64,000 nucleotides of DNA, from assembly GCF_947172395.1 (NCBI RefSeq), contig NC_069106.1, positions 5,022,001 to 5,086,000 on the forward strand, written 5' to 3'. Shown piece by piece: positions 41,165 through 51,921 of the stretch. A program made the translations under genes and the position numbers. The notes below the pieces were generated by a model, which had not been told where the DNA came from, ran no database searches, and worked only from the letters and a program-made list of their open reading frames with translations. How positions within the stretch are numbered: the first letter of the stretch is position 1; every line of letters begins with the position of its first letter. This DNA is from Bicyclus anynana (taxonomy: Eukaryota; Arthropoda; Insecta; Lepidoptera; Nymphalidae).

Positions 41165-41600
41165 AGTTTTAGCAGAAGGCTTCAAAAGTGGATTTAAGAA
41201 AACCAATGTCGAACAAAGGTTATGATTCACAACATTTGTCAGGACAATTTAATTAACAAATTAAACTGTAACCAAAATAAGACCCTAGAATGGCAGATAA
41301 TGAATCCTTTGACTGTTAACAAACACTCCCCTTTTCCACTCATGTCACTCTCCCCGCCTATCCCAAGTAACCTATAAATAATCACACCAAATGAAATGTG
41401 GACGGCTCGAACGACGAACGACACCACGAGCATAGTGAAGCTGACTGTACGACGTGCGTCTTATATCGCAAGTCGTTCCCGCCAACCGATCGCTATCCCT
41501 CTCTAACTCCCTACTCTTTACGGAATCAAGTTGCGCCACCTAGCGTCGGCACGAGCCAACACGAGATAGAGCGACGTCATATCCGTCTCTGACTACTATA
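41165..41600 (-). repeat. Unclassified dispersed repeat (copy 2)
   Basis: Inverted relative of 37262-37600: 'aacaaaggttatgattcaca', 'agaccctagaatggcag', 'ccccttttccactcatgtca' and 'tccccgcctatccc'. It has extra sequence (about 41440-41560) that is partly missing from copy 3. Confidence 0.65.
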
Positions 41601-41677
41601 TTTAAAAAAATAAAAAAGTAAATATTCTAATGTAAGAAACATTAGAATATTTACTTTTTTATTTTTTTAAATATGTA

Positions 41678-41712
<35 letters not shown>
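41592..41712. repeat. Near-perfect hairpin followed by (TA)n
   Basis: 41592-41633 and 41639-41680 are inverted copies (tactatatttaaaaaaataa ... taaatattctaatgt), almost perfect over 40 bp with a 5-nt loop. A TA dinucleotide run follows to about 41712. Confidence 0.8.
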
Positions 41713-41713
<1 letters not shown>

Positions 41714-42565
41714 GGTTTAGTCAATTCATAAAAGAGTATAGTTACATAGCATTAAATAAGTCGTTAAATTAAATAATTCTGTTAATTCTTAGTTTGAATT
41801 AATTTTAATTTAATTAATAATACCAGCAGCGTATTATAATACAGATTAAGATAATTATATCAAGAAATTACCCCGAGGGTTTGACATAACAGTATGAATA
41901 ATAACGTCTGTCTGGAGCACCGACATGTACCTCTGTCATGTAACTCAACCGTGATTAACGATGGGGTCCATGACAGTATGACCGCATTCGTCAGGGAAAT
42001 AATGTACGATGATTTGCGTAAATACATTTGAAATGTCAAAAGTGCTAAATAACGATGTGTTTATTTTAAAATTTTGGTAACTAAGGAATAACGATATTCA
42101 ATGGGACGACTTGGCACCGCCTTCAAAGTGATCAAAAGGTAGCACATATGATGTTAATTTTCGCTTTTTAGATTATTTTTCTGATTTTGAAGTCATTTCA
42201 ATGTTTTTGTTAAAAAGATTTCATGAACTCTGTTCACATACGCTGAATCATCACTCACTATAACGTGAAATCGCCGAAATGTCATTGAGCATAAAAATTA
42301 TGGTTCCCAGTAAACAATGATACAGAAATGTACTGAGATGAAACACATAAAGATGAAACTCTGTGTGTAATAACGAAGATCAACAGTAACATAAAATTTT
42401 ATTATAAGCAGATGGTATTCGCTATTCCATTTCAAAATAAGGAACCCTGGAGCGTTTATAAACAAAGCAAAAAATACATTTTTCGTTTCTCATACTCGGA
42501 AAGTAGTGTTGTTTTGATCTGAGTATTGGATAGAAAATGCTACTTCCCTCCATAGGGAGGGAAAA
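41713..42565. other. Mostly unassigned sequence
   Basis: 42112-42200 ('ggcaccgccttcaaagtgat', 'ttaattttcgctttttag', 'gattttgaagtca') is a decayed 'aaccgacttc' family end. 41860-42020 is moderately GC-richer but shows no ORF or known family. Confidence 0.45.
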
Positions 42566-43881
42566 TCTATACTTATACTTATACAAATATTATAAAGAGG
42601 TAAAGTTTGTAAGTTTGTAAGTTTGTCACATTTTTTAAATGGGGTAATCTTCGGAACTACTGGTCCGATTTTAAAAATTCTTTCACCAGTAGAATGCTAC
42701 ATTATCGGGGAGTGCTATAGGCTATATTTTATATTTGTATCATATATATTAGTCGAGTTATCACAGTTTTTGTCATACAGGTCGGACTGAAAATCCTCTT
42801 AAACAGACTTATTCGCATGCGCTGCCTTAACTATTGTGTAAAATTGAAATTAATGTACAGAGACTTTATGTATCTTTAAAAGTTCTACAAAAAAGTCCGC
42901 GACACCATATACCTATCTTCTATATATTAGCAGATATAGTACCTTTTGTGTTTAAAAAAATATTAATTTTATATACTTAGGTTTACGTCCTTATTTATAC
43001 AACTAAACTTTAATCCTTATTAAAATAAATTATTTAATAATCACAAGGATATTATGGAGATAAGATTTGCCTTTTACAGTATGTTAATTACTTAAATAGT
43101 TTCGGAGATAATACAAAATTTCTAAAAGACGCAGAAATTCCGCTATATGACGCCCGGCGCTTTCATTTACGTAGTTCCCGTTCCCGTGTGAATATGGGGA
43201 TCAAATATAGCCTATGACACTCGCAAATAACATAGCTTTCTATTGGTAAAACAATTTTCCAAATCGGTCCAGTAGATCCAGAGATTACCTCCTACAACCA
43301 CACGAACTTTACCTCTTTATATTATTAGCATAGAAGTCTCTATTTCTCTTGGTCATACCACCACTCTCGAAGGACTGGACCGATTTTGCTAAGGGTAGGA
43401 GTAAGATAGAGAAGTTACAGGGTAGGGTAGGGTACGGTTAGGGAAGCGTAGGGGTAGTGTAGGGGTAGGGTAGGTTTAGGGCCGGGTTTAGGGTAGTGGT
43501 AGGGAAGGGGTAGAGGTAGGGTAGTGGTAGGGTAGAGGTACGGGTAGGATAGGGAAGTGGTAAGGCAGGGGTAGGATAGGCGTGAGATAGGGGTACGGGT
43601 GGGATAGGGGTAGGATTGGGGTAGGGTGTAGGTAAGGTAGGGGTAGGGTAGGCCCACCCCTACCTTACCCCAAACCCCAAACCTATAGGTAGGAGTAGGG
43701 TAGGGTAGGGTAGGGGTAGGGTAGATGTAGGGATTGAGTAGGGCAGGGTTGTGTTGGGGTAGTGGTAGGGTAGGGGTAGGGTAGGGTAGGGGTAGGGTAG
43801 GTTAGGGGTAGGGTAGGGTAGGGTAGGGTAGGGGTAGGGTAGGTTAGGGGTAGGGTAGGATAGGTTAGGAGTAAGATTTTT
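42566..43881 (+). mobile_element. Composite fold-back plus G-rich array (sister copy)
   Basis: Homologous to 29011-30496. Left end tctatacttatacttataca 'aatattataaagaggtaaag', the same 750-bp interior ('caaaaaagtccgcgacacca', 'tttacagtatgttaattact'), inverted right end 'aactttacctctttatatta', 'ggactggaccgattttgct' and the TAGGG array. The Helitron 3' end (hairpin, CTAG) is missing. Confidence 0.7.
43392..43878 (+). repeat. TAGGG/TAGGGG array
   Basis: About 490 bp of gggtagggg-type repeats, broken near 43650-43690 by a short inverted segment (cccacccctaccttacccca), so both G-rich and C-rich stretches lie on one strand. Apparent 'PYPTLPYP' proteins on the minus strand are repeat products. Confidence 0.9.
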
Positions 43882-44239
43882 TTTTAATTTGTCCCCAACT
43901 AAATTCGGGGACAGGCAAAGATCGTTGACCATACAGCCTGTTCTTGAGGAAGAGTTTTATGTAAAACATAAATAAACTATAAATAAAATGCTGCGACCAT
44001 GTAAGTTTCTAAACCAGTGTGAATTTAGCGCAAACTTAAATCGGAATAAGCCGCAACAATTATGGGGTGAGATGTTTAAAATTTAAAAAAGTCATAAATT
44101 GGCGGGATATTAATCTGTTATGTATCTAGGAATTAATAAAAATAGGTAATAAAGAAACCAAAAAAATACGCCCCAATTCGGCTCATCTGACAACTTCCAG
44201 GTAGTATCCGCCATGGTTATTTGAAGACCTTTCTGGTGG
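43882..44239. other. Unassigned sequence, short repeat at start
   Basis: 'tttaatttgtccccaac' with 'aaagatcgttgaccatacag' (about 43883-43940) recurs at 47427-47480. Nothing else is recognised. Confidence 0.5.
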
Positions 44240-44610
44240 TATCTGCAGTTGGTAGTGCGTAGTAGTTTTAGCAGACTCAAAGGTGATTACAAAACTAAGA
44301 AAACTAATGTAGAACAAAGGTTATGATTCACAACATTTGTCAGGACAACTTAATTAACAAATTAAACTGTAACAAAAATAAGACCCTAGAATGGCAGAGA
44401 ATAACCTTGAGTGGGGTCACGCACTTGTGAACGTGTGTAGGGTTAAAGGGTCCTTTGACTGATATTGAACACTCCCCTTTTCCACTCAAGTCACTCTCCC
44501 CGCCTATCCCAAGTAACCCATAAATAATTATACAACAAGAGATGTGGACGGCTCGAAGCCAACACGAGATCAAACGACGTCATATCCGTCACAGACTACT
44601 ATAACAGTAC
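44240..44610 (-). repeat. Unclassified dispersed repeat (copy 3)
   Basis: Same family as 37262 and 41165: 'aacaaaggttatgattcaca', 'agaccctagaatggcagaga', 'ccccttttccactcaagtca' and 'tcatatccgtcacagactac'. Confidence 0.7.
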
Positions 44611-44620
44611 ACGATAACAG

Positions 44621-44705
44621 TAGGATGAAAATTCACATCAGTGTCTGTGACGACTTTGTACCGGAACGCTAAATCGCTTGAAGGTAGGTCTTTGCCGGTA
44701 GCGAG
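44621..44705 (-). repeat. SINE-A fragment
   Basis: 'taggatgaaaattcacatca', 'gtaccggaacgctaaatcgc' and 'gtctttgccggtag' only. Confidence 0.75.
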
Positions 44706-44859
44706 CGTTTGCCAGTAGCGAAGGAAGGAATTTTGACGAAGGTAAGCCTTCTAAGAAGGTAAGAAATCTTACACTATTGTATAAACAATACAAAATATTA
44801 CAGACATTTAAATATTATATCTTTTATACATTTAAAACTTTTCTTATATTTCGTGCTTT

Positions 44860-44968
44860 TTAACTCTCAGTAGGTTCGTTTGCCAATCGGCAAAAGCCTC
44901 CTCCATTCTAATCTCTCTCTGGCTACTCTAGTCCAGGTTTTCCCAGCAACCTGTCAGATATCATCTTC
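44860..44968 (-). pseudogene. LINE C-terminal scrap
   Basis: The minus strand reads GCWENLD*SSQREIRMEEAF, then ADWQTNLL, weakly matching the terminal W-x-x-x-x-x-x-R-x-x-x-L-E-E-A-F motif of LINE proteins. Short and broken. Confidence 0.4.
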
Positions 44969-44971
44969 CAA

Positions 44972-45276
44972 TCTTTTTTGTTGTTTTGACTACCACCTCA
45001 CCTGATGGTAAGTGATAATACAATCTAAGATAGAAGCGGGCTAACTTGCTAGGAAGACGATGAAAATCCACACCCCTTTCGGTTTCTACGCGGCATCGTA
45101 CCGCTAAATCACTTGGCGGTACGTCTTTGTCGGTAGGGTAACTCGCCACAGCTGAAGCCTCCCACCAGCCAGACCTGCACCAATTAGGAAAACCTCAATC
45201 TACCCAGCCAGGGATCGAACCCAGGACCTCCGTCTTGTAAATCCACGCACACCACAGCGCCACGGAGGCCGTCAAA
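44972..45276 (-). repeat. SINE-A, near full length
   Basis: 'gactaccacctcacctgatg', body with a small gap, B box 'gggatcgaacccaggacctc' and head 'cacagcgccacggaggccgt'. Confidence 0.85.
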
Positions 45277-45588
45277 AATAAGCCTGTTAAAAACAGATCG
45301 CCAGTATCACGCGCCACGATCTAAATGTATTCTAATGTGTAAATAGTGACACAGATAACTCTATTTCTTGAATTACTTTAATCGCGCGCAAAAAGCTTTA
45401 TGTCTATCAAACAGAACAGCTATCGTTCATCATTCTAAGAAAAATAATCCAAACACTTCGGGAATTATATGAATATTTGCAGGCGCGTGATTTAACCAGT
45501 TTAGTCCAAATGTATATTATTATAGGTCTAAGATTTAATTATTTGTTTCTTTCTTTTTAATCTGTTAATATGAGTAAAATCCTATTAA
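45277..45588. other. Unassigned sequence
   Basis: No gene or repeat recognised. Confidence 0.45.
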
Positions 45589-45816
45589 TCTATATATATA
45601 AAAGAAAGTCGTGCTAGTTACTCCACTTATAACTCAAGAACGGCTGAACCGATTTAGCTGAAAATTGGCAGGATACTTTTTTTTGTGGTAGTAGAGTAGG
45701 GGTAGGGTAGGGTAGGCGTAGGGTAGGGGTAGGTTAGGGGTAGAGTAGGGGTAGGGTAGGGGTGGTTGAAAGTTTACATCGAGTTTCACGCGGACGAAGT
45801 CGCAGGCGTCCGCTAA
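45589..45816 (+). mobile_element. Helitron-like element with TAGGG array, both ends present
   Basis: a|tctatatatataaaagaaag at the 5' end, then 'actcaagaacggctgaaccg', a gggtaggggt array (about 45685-45765) and 'cacgcggacgaagtcgcagg' 'cgtccgctaa'|t at the 3' end. It shows that the G-rich array is an internal part of the transposon. Confidence 0.8.
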
Positions 45817-46005
45817 TAAGTATTGTAAACGCGAAAGTTTGAAACGCCGTTACTACTGAAGCGATTGGGCTGAAATTTGGAATGGAAATAGATTTTACTC
45901 TGGATTAACACATAGGCTTCTCTTTGTCCCGAAACAAACCATGGTTTCCCGAGGGATTTGTGAAAAATTAAAAACCACGCGGACGAAGTTGCGGGCGTCC
46001 GCTAG
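45817..46005 (+). mobile_element. Helitron-like element in tandem
   Basis: Directly follows the preceding element: 'attgtaaacgcgaaagtttg', 'gaagcgattgggctgaaatt', 'acacataggcttctctttgt' and 'cgcggacgaagttgcgggcg' 'tccgctag'|t. Confidence 0.8.
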
Positions 46006-46669
46006 TTGCTTATATAGGTAGGGCATGTTAACGATTTTTTTCCTTTGAACATGTTACGGGTTTTTAAAATCGCAGCAAAAAGTGACAGTTTTACAGTTCC
46101 TAACCACACAAATCGATATTGTATATAATAATATGGTATTATTTGTTTAAATAACTTTCATTGTTTACTATGTGACTCGATGATAATAAGACAATTAGCC
46201 GCATTGGTCCGCCTCAGTTTTGACGCGCTAGTGACATATCTCTAGTTTTACATACTTCTTCTTCTGTTAGTGCCATCTCCTATCCGAGGTTAGCAATCAT
46301 TAAGGCTAATTTTACTCATATTAAACCATTGGCTTAAGTTCTTGAGCCAAGATATACGTCTACAACCAGGCCTTCGTTTTCTCTTCATCTTTCCCTGGTT
46401 AATAAGCTGGAGCTGGTTATATTCCCCTTATATGACCCAGGTATTTGGGCTTCCTCCTTTGAACTTGTTGCAGATACGTTTTGCATACGGATCTCTAAAA
46501 AAGAAAGTCGCGCCATCCATCCGCATCATCTAAACGCAATAACGTCGCGGAATGCGCCGCCTTTATCAAACGTTGACGTCAATAACTGGCAACATATTGG
46601 CCCCCATAAACTGTAATCTCACGCATATATTGCGTACCTCTGGTTATTACAACACACGAGCATTCATAT
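46006..46669. other. Mostly unassigned sequence
   Basis: 46255-46480 ('tagtgccatctcctatccga', 'gagccaagatatacgtctac', 'cttcatctttccctggtt') looks like decayed LINE sequence, but I cannot read a protein. The rest is unassigned. Confidence 0.4.
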
Positions 46670-47231
46670 TAGTAGGGGAGCCCGGGATGCTAAATTTGCA
46701 GTTACTCGAGCGTCATTGAGACCGATTACATTTGGTAGATTAAATTATAGGAAGAATAAATGGTTATTTACTTTTTCCGCTTTTAGCGGTGGAAAAAAAA
46801 ACTACAGACTTTAAAAACAATTTTTATTTATTACTTTGGCTTACTGAAATTGTAAGAAAATTTTAGCGATTAATTAGGAGATTATTTCCTTAAAAATAAG
46901 TAAAAATTTAATCGCACTCGTACCTCGAGCACTAAAATATAAGGGTTTAATTTTGTTACTTTGAAACCCTCCCATTCCATTACGTTACGCTCAAATCGTC
47001 AGATTTTCGAAATGTGCAGTTTTTAGCTATCAACTCACCTATCTTATCTTAATCTGACGTGCTGGTTGAGTATTTATGAAGTTAGTTTTTTTTTGGTTGC
47101 CCTTAACGTACCCACCAATATTAAGGGCTCATACTCGGTGGAGGTACTCGACAAAGTGTAAGGTATAGTCCCTTATGTTTATCTGCCGCGCTCGAGTAAC
47201 TGCAAAAATCCCCTCTTCGGCTCCTCTACTA
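46670..47231. mobile_element. DNA transposon remnant with terminal inverted repeats
   Basis: 562 bp with inverted ends: 'tagtaggggagcc' and 'tttgcagttactcgagcg' on the left; 'cgctcgagtaactgcaaaaa', 'ggctcctctacta' on the right. The interior is AT-rich and non-coding. One fragment of the same family is at 6641. Confidence 0.75.
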
Positions 47232-47692
47232 TATAGGTAATATGGTGAAAGAACTTCGGAATGGCTTTTTTTGTAAGTTAACAGGGGAATTCCCATCCTC
47301 GGCCCAGGCCTTCCCTACCCACCCGGCAATTAGTAAATCTAAAAAACTGGATAATTCTACTTTAACAATGAAATTATTACTTTATAAAAAAAAGTTTGCT
47401 ACAACGTTTTACGACATTTCTAATTCATCTTTAATTTGTCCACAACGGGGATAAGCTAAGATCGTTGACCATACAGCCCGAGTTTAACGATATTTTTTAA
47501 GACTTTTGATCAGTTTGTTTGTTCGTTTTCTTGTTTTTTATATTTGTAAGTAACAGAAAAAAAACAGCTTCAAATGTTACTTCGCCGCTTTGGTACATCG
47601 GGGAACAATTTGCCCTAGAAGAAAAATGTATTTTTCTTCAATAAACATACTTTTATTAAGCCAAGCCAATTAATTAACCAGATCCTTATTTA
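47232..47692. other. Unassigned sequence
   Basis: The ORF at 47242-47454 has no known domain. 47427-47480 shares a short repeat with 43883. Confidence 0.45.
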
Positions 47693-47973
47693 TCTATACT
47701 AATTTTATAAAGAGGTAAAGTTTGTAAGTTTGTAAAATTCTTTAAATGGGGTAATCTTCGGAACTACTGATCCGATTTCAAAAATTCTTTCACCAGTAGA
47801 ATGCTACGTTATCGAGGAGTGCTATAGGCTATATTTGTAAATGTAAAATGATTAGTGGACTATTTACTAGGTATACGTTAGTAAGCTTGCAAAAATATAA
47901 ATAGAAGGATGTGAAATAGGGGTTGAAAGTTGACATCGATTTTTACGCGGACGAAGTCGCGGGCGTCTGCTAG
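47693..47973 (+). mobile_element. Helitron-like element, both ends present
   Basis: a|tctatactaattttataaag 'aggtaaagtttgtaag', 'aatcttcggaactactgatc', 'acgttatcgaggagtgctat' and 'acgcggacgaagtcgcgggc' 'gtctgctag'|t. It shares its 5' end with the composite units but has a simple interior. Confidence 0.8.
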
Positions 47974-48500
47974 TACATCATAATATCATCTCCATATACT
48001 TTTATACGGGGGTTTAGCTGGGTTCCCTGGGCCGGCCTATACAACGGTATGGGCTGATTCCCCTTTCTATATATACCTACATGATCTATGATACGCGCTT
48101 GGTTGGAAGACACTTTCTCTCGTCTTGAAAATGTAGATGACAGGAACATTAACACGCCAGAAGGGCATTTCACATTTTAGCTGAATAAAATATGTTAAAC
48201 GAAAGGTACCTAAGCATTTCGTCGACATTTGTGGTGTTACACCCTTGTGTCTTGAAGATCACGTAAAGTCCTTCGATCCAGCTTTATTTTTCTAAATAAT
48301 GCAATATGGGTATCAAATTCAAGAGCTTTTTGTGAGTATTCTAAAATGGTATATCATGGCCATGTTTTAAAAAATCTACAATTAGAAAAACGTTATTTAT
48401 TAGTTGTCTATACAAAATACGTGAGGCGGATGACTTAGGTGCGAGCAGGTTTGTGAAGTGAAGTTATAAAATAGACTAAATTAAATATATTGATTATAAA
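47974..48500. other. Unassigned sequence
   Basis: 47975-48180 is GC-richer, with a minus-strand open frame (47970-48173) that I do not recognise. The rest is AT-rich. Confidence 0.4.
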
Positions 48501-48504
48501 AATC

Positions 48505-48562
48505 GGCTAAGTGCGAGTCGGATTCGCCCAACAAGCGTTCCGTAGAATTTTTTGAATATTTG
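48505..48562 (+). repeat. 'ggctaagtgcgagtcgg' repeat fragment
   Basis: 'ggctaagtgcgagtcggatt' 'cgcccaacaagcgttccgta'. A decayed inverted relative is at 61232-61275 ('tgtacggaacc' ... 'aagtccggctcacgcttgac'). Confidence 0.55.
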
Positions 48563-48663
48563 CTTAACCTCGGTTGGCTCGGTTATAAATTATCGTATAC
48601 TTTGTAATAAACGTAATAAATAAATCCGAAATTAACCATCTATCGTAACTAAAAAGTGTGAAA

Positions 48664-48828
48664 TAAATAAATAAATTAAACAAATAAAAAAACCCAACTG
48701 CATATAAATAGGTCCCGACTGTTTTCTAATTGCTTTCTACACTTCTGGTCTGAGTTGGTTTTTTCCTTTCCAGTTTTTTTATACTTTATGCAGTTGGGTT
48801 TTTTATTTGTTTAATTAATTTATTTATA
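48664..48828. repeat. Inverted repeat with 40-bp arms
   Basis: Left arm 'ttaaacaaataaaaaaaccc' 'aactgcata' (to about 48705), right arm 'tatgcagttgggttttttat' 'ttgtttaa' (48787-48828). The loop of about 80 bp is GC-richer. MITE-like or a local fold-back. Confidence 0.7.
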
Positions 48829-48868
48829 TTTTATTTTCGTTCTTAAGGATAATAAACGGTGTCTCTTA

Positions 48869-48922
48869 AAGCTATACTAATATTATAAAGCTGAAGAGTT
48901 TGTTTGTTTACTACTGGTCCAA
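48869..48922 (+). repeat. Helitron-like 5' end fragment
   Basis: 'ctatactaatattataaagc' 'tgaagagtttgtttgttta' and 'ctactggtcc', then interrupted by the repeat at 48923. Confidence 0.7.
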
Positions 48923-49152
48923 TTTTGCTTATTGAGTATGCTAGTCGATCAGCTTTGCTATTCTGTATTCTCTTCACCTTCATCTCTCCTTGTCTAACAC
49001 GATACTATAGACAGAGAGCGATAGATACAAATTAGCACGTGTAATTCAGGAGCATACTTAAAAATAGCATGCTTATTGCTAGCAAATGTCAACTGATGAT
49101 AAGCATGAACTAATGAGCATACTTAATAGCACGTTTTTAGCATGTGTAACAG
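48923..49152. mobile_element. tgttacac-ended DNA element, partial
   Basis: 'ttgcttattgagtatgctag' 'tcgatcagc', 'tctaacacgatacta', 'gacagagagcgatagataca', repeated agcatgctt motifs and the end 'tttttagcatgtgtaacag'. The left half is missing compared with 54186-54612. Confidence 0.7.
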
Positions 49153-49480
49153 TACTTTTACCATATAGGTTTAATACTATATTTAAGTTTAAGTTTTTCT
49201 AGCCTAAATTGAAATTCAATTGAAATAATTTTCTATTGAATTACGTAACATCATTCTTTCTTTTGATTAATCATTGTACAATAGTAGAGAATATCAAAGA
49301 TCGCGTACTCATAACTCTAAAGCTGGGATTACACGAACTAAAACATCAGCGCATATCATAAAAAAATGTATTAGTTGTAAAGACTATGAATGAGCTGGTA
49401 CAACAATATTTCAAAGGATGATAGAACCCATGTTACTTTAAGGGACCTTGGTGACATTGGAAGGTCCTATAATATCTAAT
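49153..49480. other. Unassigned AT-rich sequence
   Basis: No gene or repeat recognised. Confidence 0.45.
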
Positions 49481-49807
49481 GACGGCCTCTGTGGCGCAAT
49501 GGTATGCGCGGTGGATTTACAAGACGGAGGTCCTGGGTTCGATCCCCGGCTGGGCAGATTGAGATTTTCTTAATTTGTCCAGGTCTGGCTGGTGGAAGGC
49601 TTCGGCCGTGGCTAGTTACCACCCTACCGGCAAAGACGTACCGCCAAGCGATTTGGCGTTCCGGTACGATGCCCTGTAGAAACCGAAAGGGGTGTGGATT
49701 TTCATCCTCCTCCTAACAAGTTACCCCGCTTCCATCTTAGACTGCATCATCACACTTACCATCAGGTGAGATTGTAGTCAAGGGCTAACTTGTAAAGAAT
49801 AAAAAAA
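49481..49807 (+). repeat. SINE-A, full length
   Basis: Near-consensus head, B box 'gggttcgatccccggctggg', intact body and 'gggctaacttgtaaagaata' tail. Low decay. Confidence 0.9.
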
Positions 49808-50568
49808 TTTAAAAATGTTATTTTTTTCCATTTTTTCAAGATATTATGAGAAATTATGTTCCTATTTGGCACACTTGACTTTGTGGTAGCTATTTACTAG
49901 AGACCCTTTAAGTTTGAACTTTAACAGTATTTTTATAAGTTCCATAAAAGTATTGCCTTAAAGCTCAGTAACTAGTGATTGGGGGTATAATTTTTCATAC
50001 ATTGAGTGCCGATAAAAATACAGGGTATCCCGTAATTATTTGATAAAACGCAAATGCGTAGGCACACCACCTAATTATCTAAAATAAAATTGAACAGTTT
50101 TGAAAAAAACCCTTAGGGTGACCAAGTTATACCTATGTATTGCGTTGTTAGTTTTTTTACAAAATGGGAAAATTCAGACTTATAGCTGTAACAACCAAAT
50201 ATTGCAAGTTAAATTAAAGCTTGCCTATATAACCATGCTCTGCTAGTGGTTTACAATAGAATAGAGAATTGTTTGAAATATTTGTCTAAATAAAACATTG
50301 AATTAGTTTGCGTTCAGTTTTGTGGACATAAATCCTGTACCGCAAAGTTCTGACGCGAAATATTCTACCAAAGTTCTGACGCTAACAATTCTACGAAAGT
50401 TCTGACGCCAACAATCAATACATCTACATAAATAAAATTGAAGTGTCTGTCTGTGATTGCAAAATATTTGTGTTTTCTCAAGTGATTGTGTACAAGATGC
50501 AAGACACAACCAATTAATTGAAAAAAATGTCCATCTGTCCGTTTGTCTGGACTTATGTTTGTCAGTAA
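49808..50568. other. Unassigned sequence with a short tandem motif
   Basis: 50345-50412 holds three spaced copies of 'aaagttctgacgc' followed by 'attctac' or 'aacaatc'. No gene; small minus-strand ORFs have no family features. Confidence 0.5.
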
Positions 50569-50754
50569 TGTGCATTTTAAGAAATTAAATATCACGTGTT
50601 TCGTACGGTGTAGGAAACCTGCATAGCTGAGAATTTTCTAAATCTTTAGGTAAAGTCTGCCAATCCGCATTGGGCCAGCGTGGTAAACTATTAGCCTAAC
50701 CTATCTGATTCTAAGAGGAGACTCGTGCTCAAGTGTGAGCCAAACATGATAATG
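50569..50754 (+). repeat. SINE-B, head missing
   Basis: 'gtgcattttaagaaattaaa' 'tatcacgtg', 'ccaatccgcattgggccagc', 'gagactcgtgctcaagtgtg' and 'gataatgatg'. Confidence 0.8.
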
Positions 50755-50759
50755 ATGTT

Positions 50760-51039
50760 TAAAACCGCTGAACCGATTTAATTTGGTCATAGATTTTTTT
50801 TTTCGTGATGATTTGGTCATAGATTTTTTTTTCGTAATCTTTATTTTAACCTCACTTTTTTTTTAATATCAATCTTATCAAATTTTAGACTTAAATAAAT
50901 TAGAATTCAATCGAAGATAGAGGGGGTTATTAAGCAACATACAGACGACTTTTTATCGCGGAAAATCCTTAACCACGGATTTTCCGCAGGATTTCTGAAA
51001 TTTAAAATTCACGCGAACGAAGTTGCGTGTGTTAGCTAG
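50760..51039 (+). mobile_element. Helitron-like element with internal duplication
   Basis: 'gatttggtcatagatttttt' occurs twice in tandem near 50780-50835. The end is 'acgcgaacgaagttgcgtgt' 'gttagctag'|t. The 5' end is not clear. Confidence 0.6.
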
Positions 51040-51791
51040 TTGCATATAATGTAAACGATACAAAATATCGGTGTTTTGTCAGAAACTGGGTTTATCAGAG
51101 ACGAATACGTAGGCGGTTAAGCAAAAAATTACTGTTGTTGAAAGGGAAATGAGAACTGAGGTTAGGAAAGCTCGAGGCTATTGTCATTTTTCCACTGTCT
51201 CTGACATATTTGTTAATTACTGAACCTAAAAATGGAATATTCTTTTTATATGAATCAAAAGAATTGAAATGGGTCTTTATATTTTATTCTATGAAGCGTT
51301 TGATTGCTATCTCAATTTTAAAGTGATTTTCAGATAGCATGGATACTAGGGTGTCCCAGGCTATAAGGGAGAATTTTTTTTTTCGAATTTCAAAACGCAT
51401 ACCCTTCAATTGTTTTTCATTTGACCCAACATTTACACAACCATAGAAATGTTTCGCTGCAAGTCGGCACGGGTTGTCGTGATCCTAAGTACGCAAAACT
51501 GTATTTTTAAATGTTTTAAGACCATTCAAACAAAATAAAAGGGTATGCATTAAAAAATGTCACTTTGATTTTTTTGGGACCTAATGAATACGGTGACTGT
51601 ATGACCTACTACCGTGATTCGCGACTTTCAACGATGAACTGTCACCCTCACCATCCTATATGAAACGAACTGTAGTGATTTTTTTTACTTGCCTACGTTA
51701 AAGTCAAAAAGAAGTGGTATGTTCAAGTATTATATCTCTATAAAATACCTATTCGTATTTAAATAAGATTTTAAAGGAGTATTAAAGGCTA
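51040..51791. other. Unassigned sequence
   Basis: 51350-51600 ('gggtgtcccaggctataagg', 'tttgacccaacatttacaca', 'cgctgcaagtcggcacgggt') does not match any family I know. No open frame of note. Confidence 0.4.
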
Positions 51792-51921
51792 CATGGTGCC
51801 CAAAATATATAATAAAATTGAGTGGCTCAAAAAAGAAAGGGAGATCAGTGAAGGAGTCCTCAAGAAGAAATTAAAGAAAGTTTTCCTTGGGGACCCCATC
51901 ACTGACGGATTTACTTTATAG
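51792..51921 (+). pseudogene. Possible LINE (Jockey/CR1) C-terminal end
   Basis: From ATG 51793 the frame reads MVPKIYNKIEWLKKE, then REISEGVLKKKLKKVFLGDP, ITDGFTL and stop. The P-K-I-Y-N-x-[IL]...F/L-KKKLK pattern is like the last residues of Jockey/CR1 proteins. It is followed by an AT-rich 3' region. Short, so uncertain. Confidence 0.4.
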
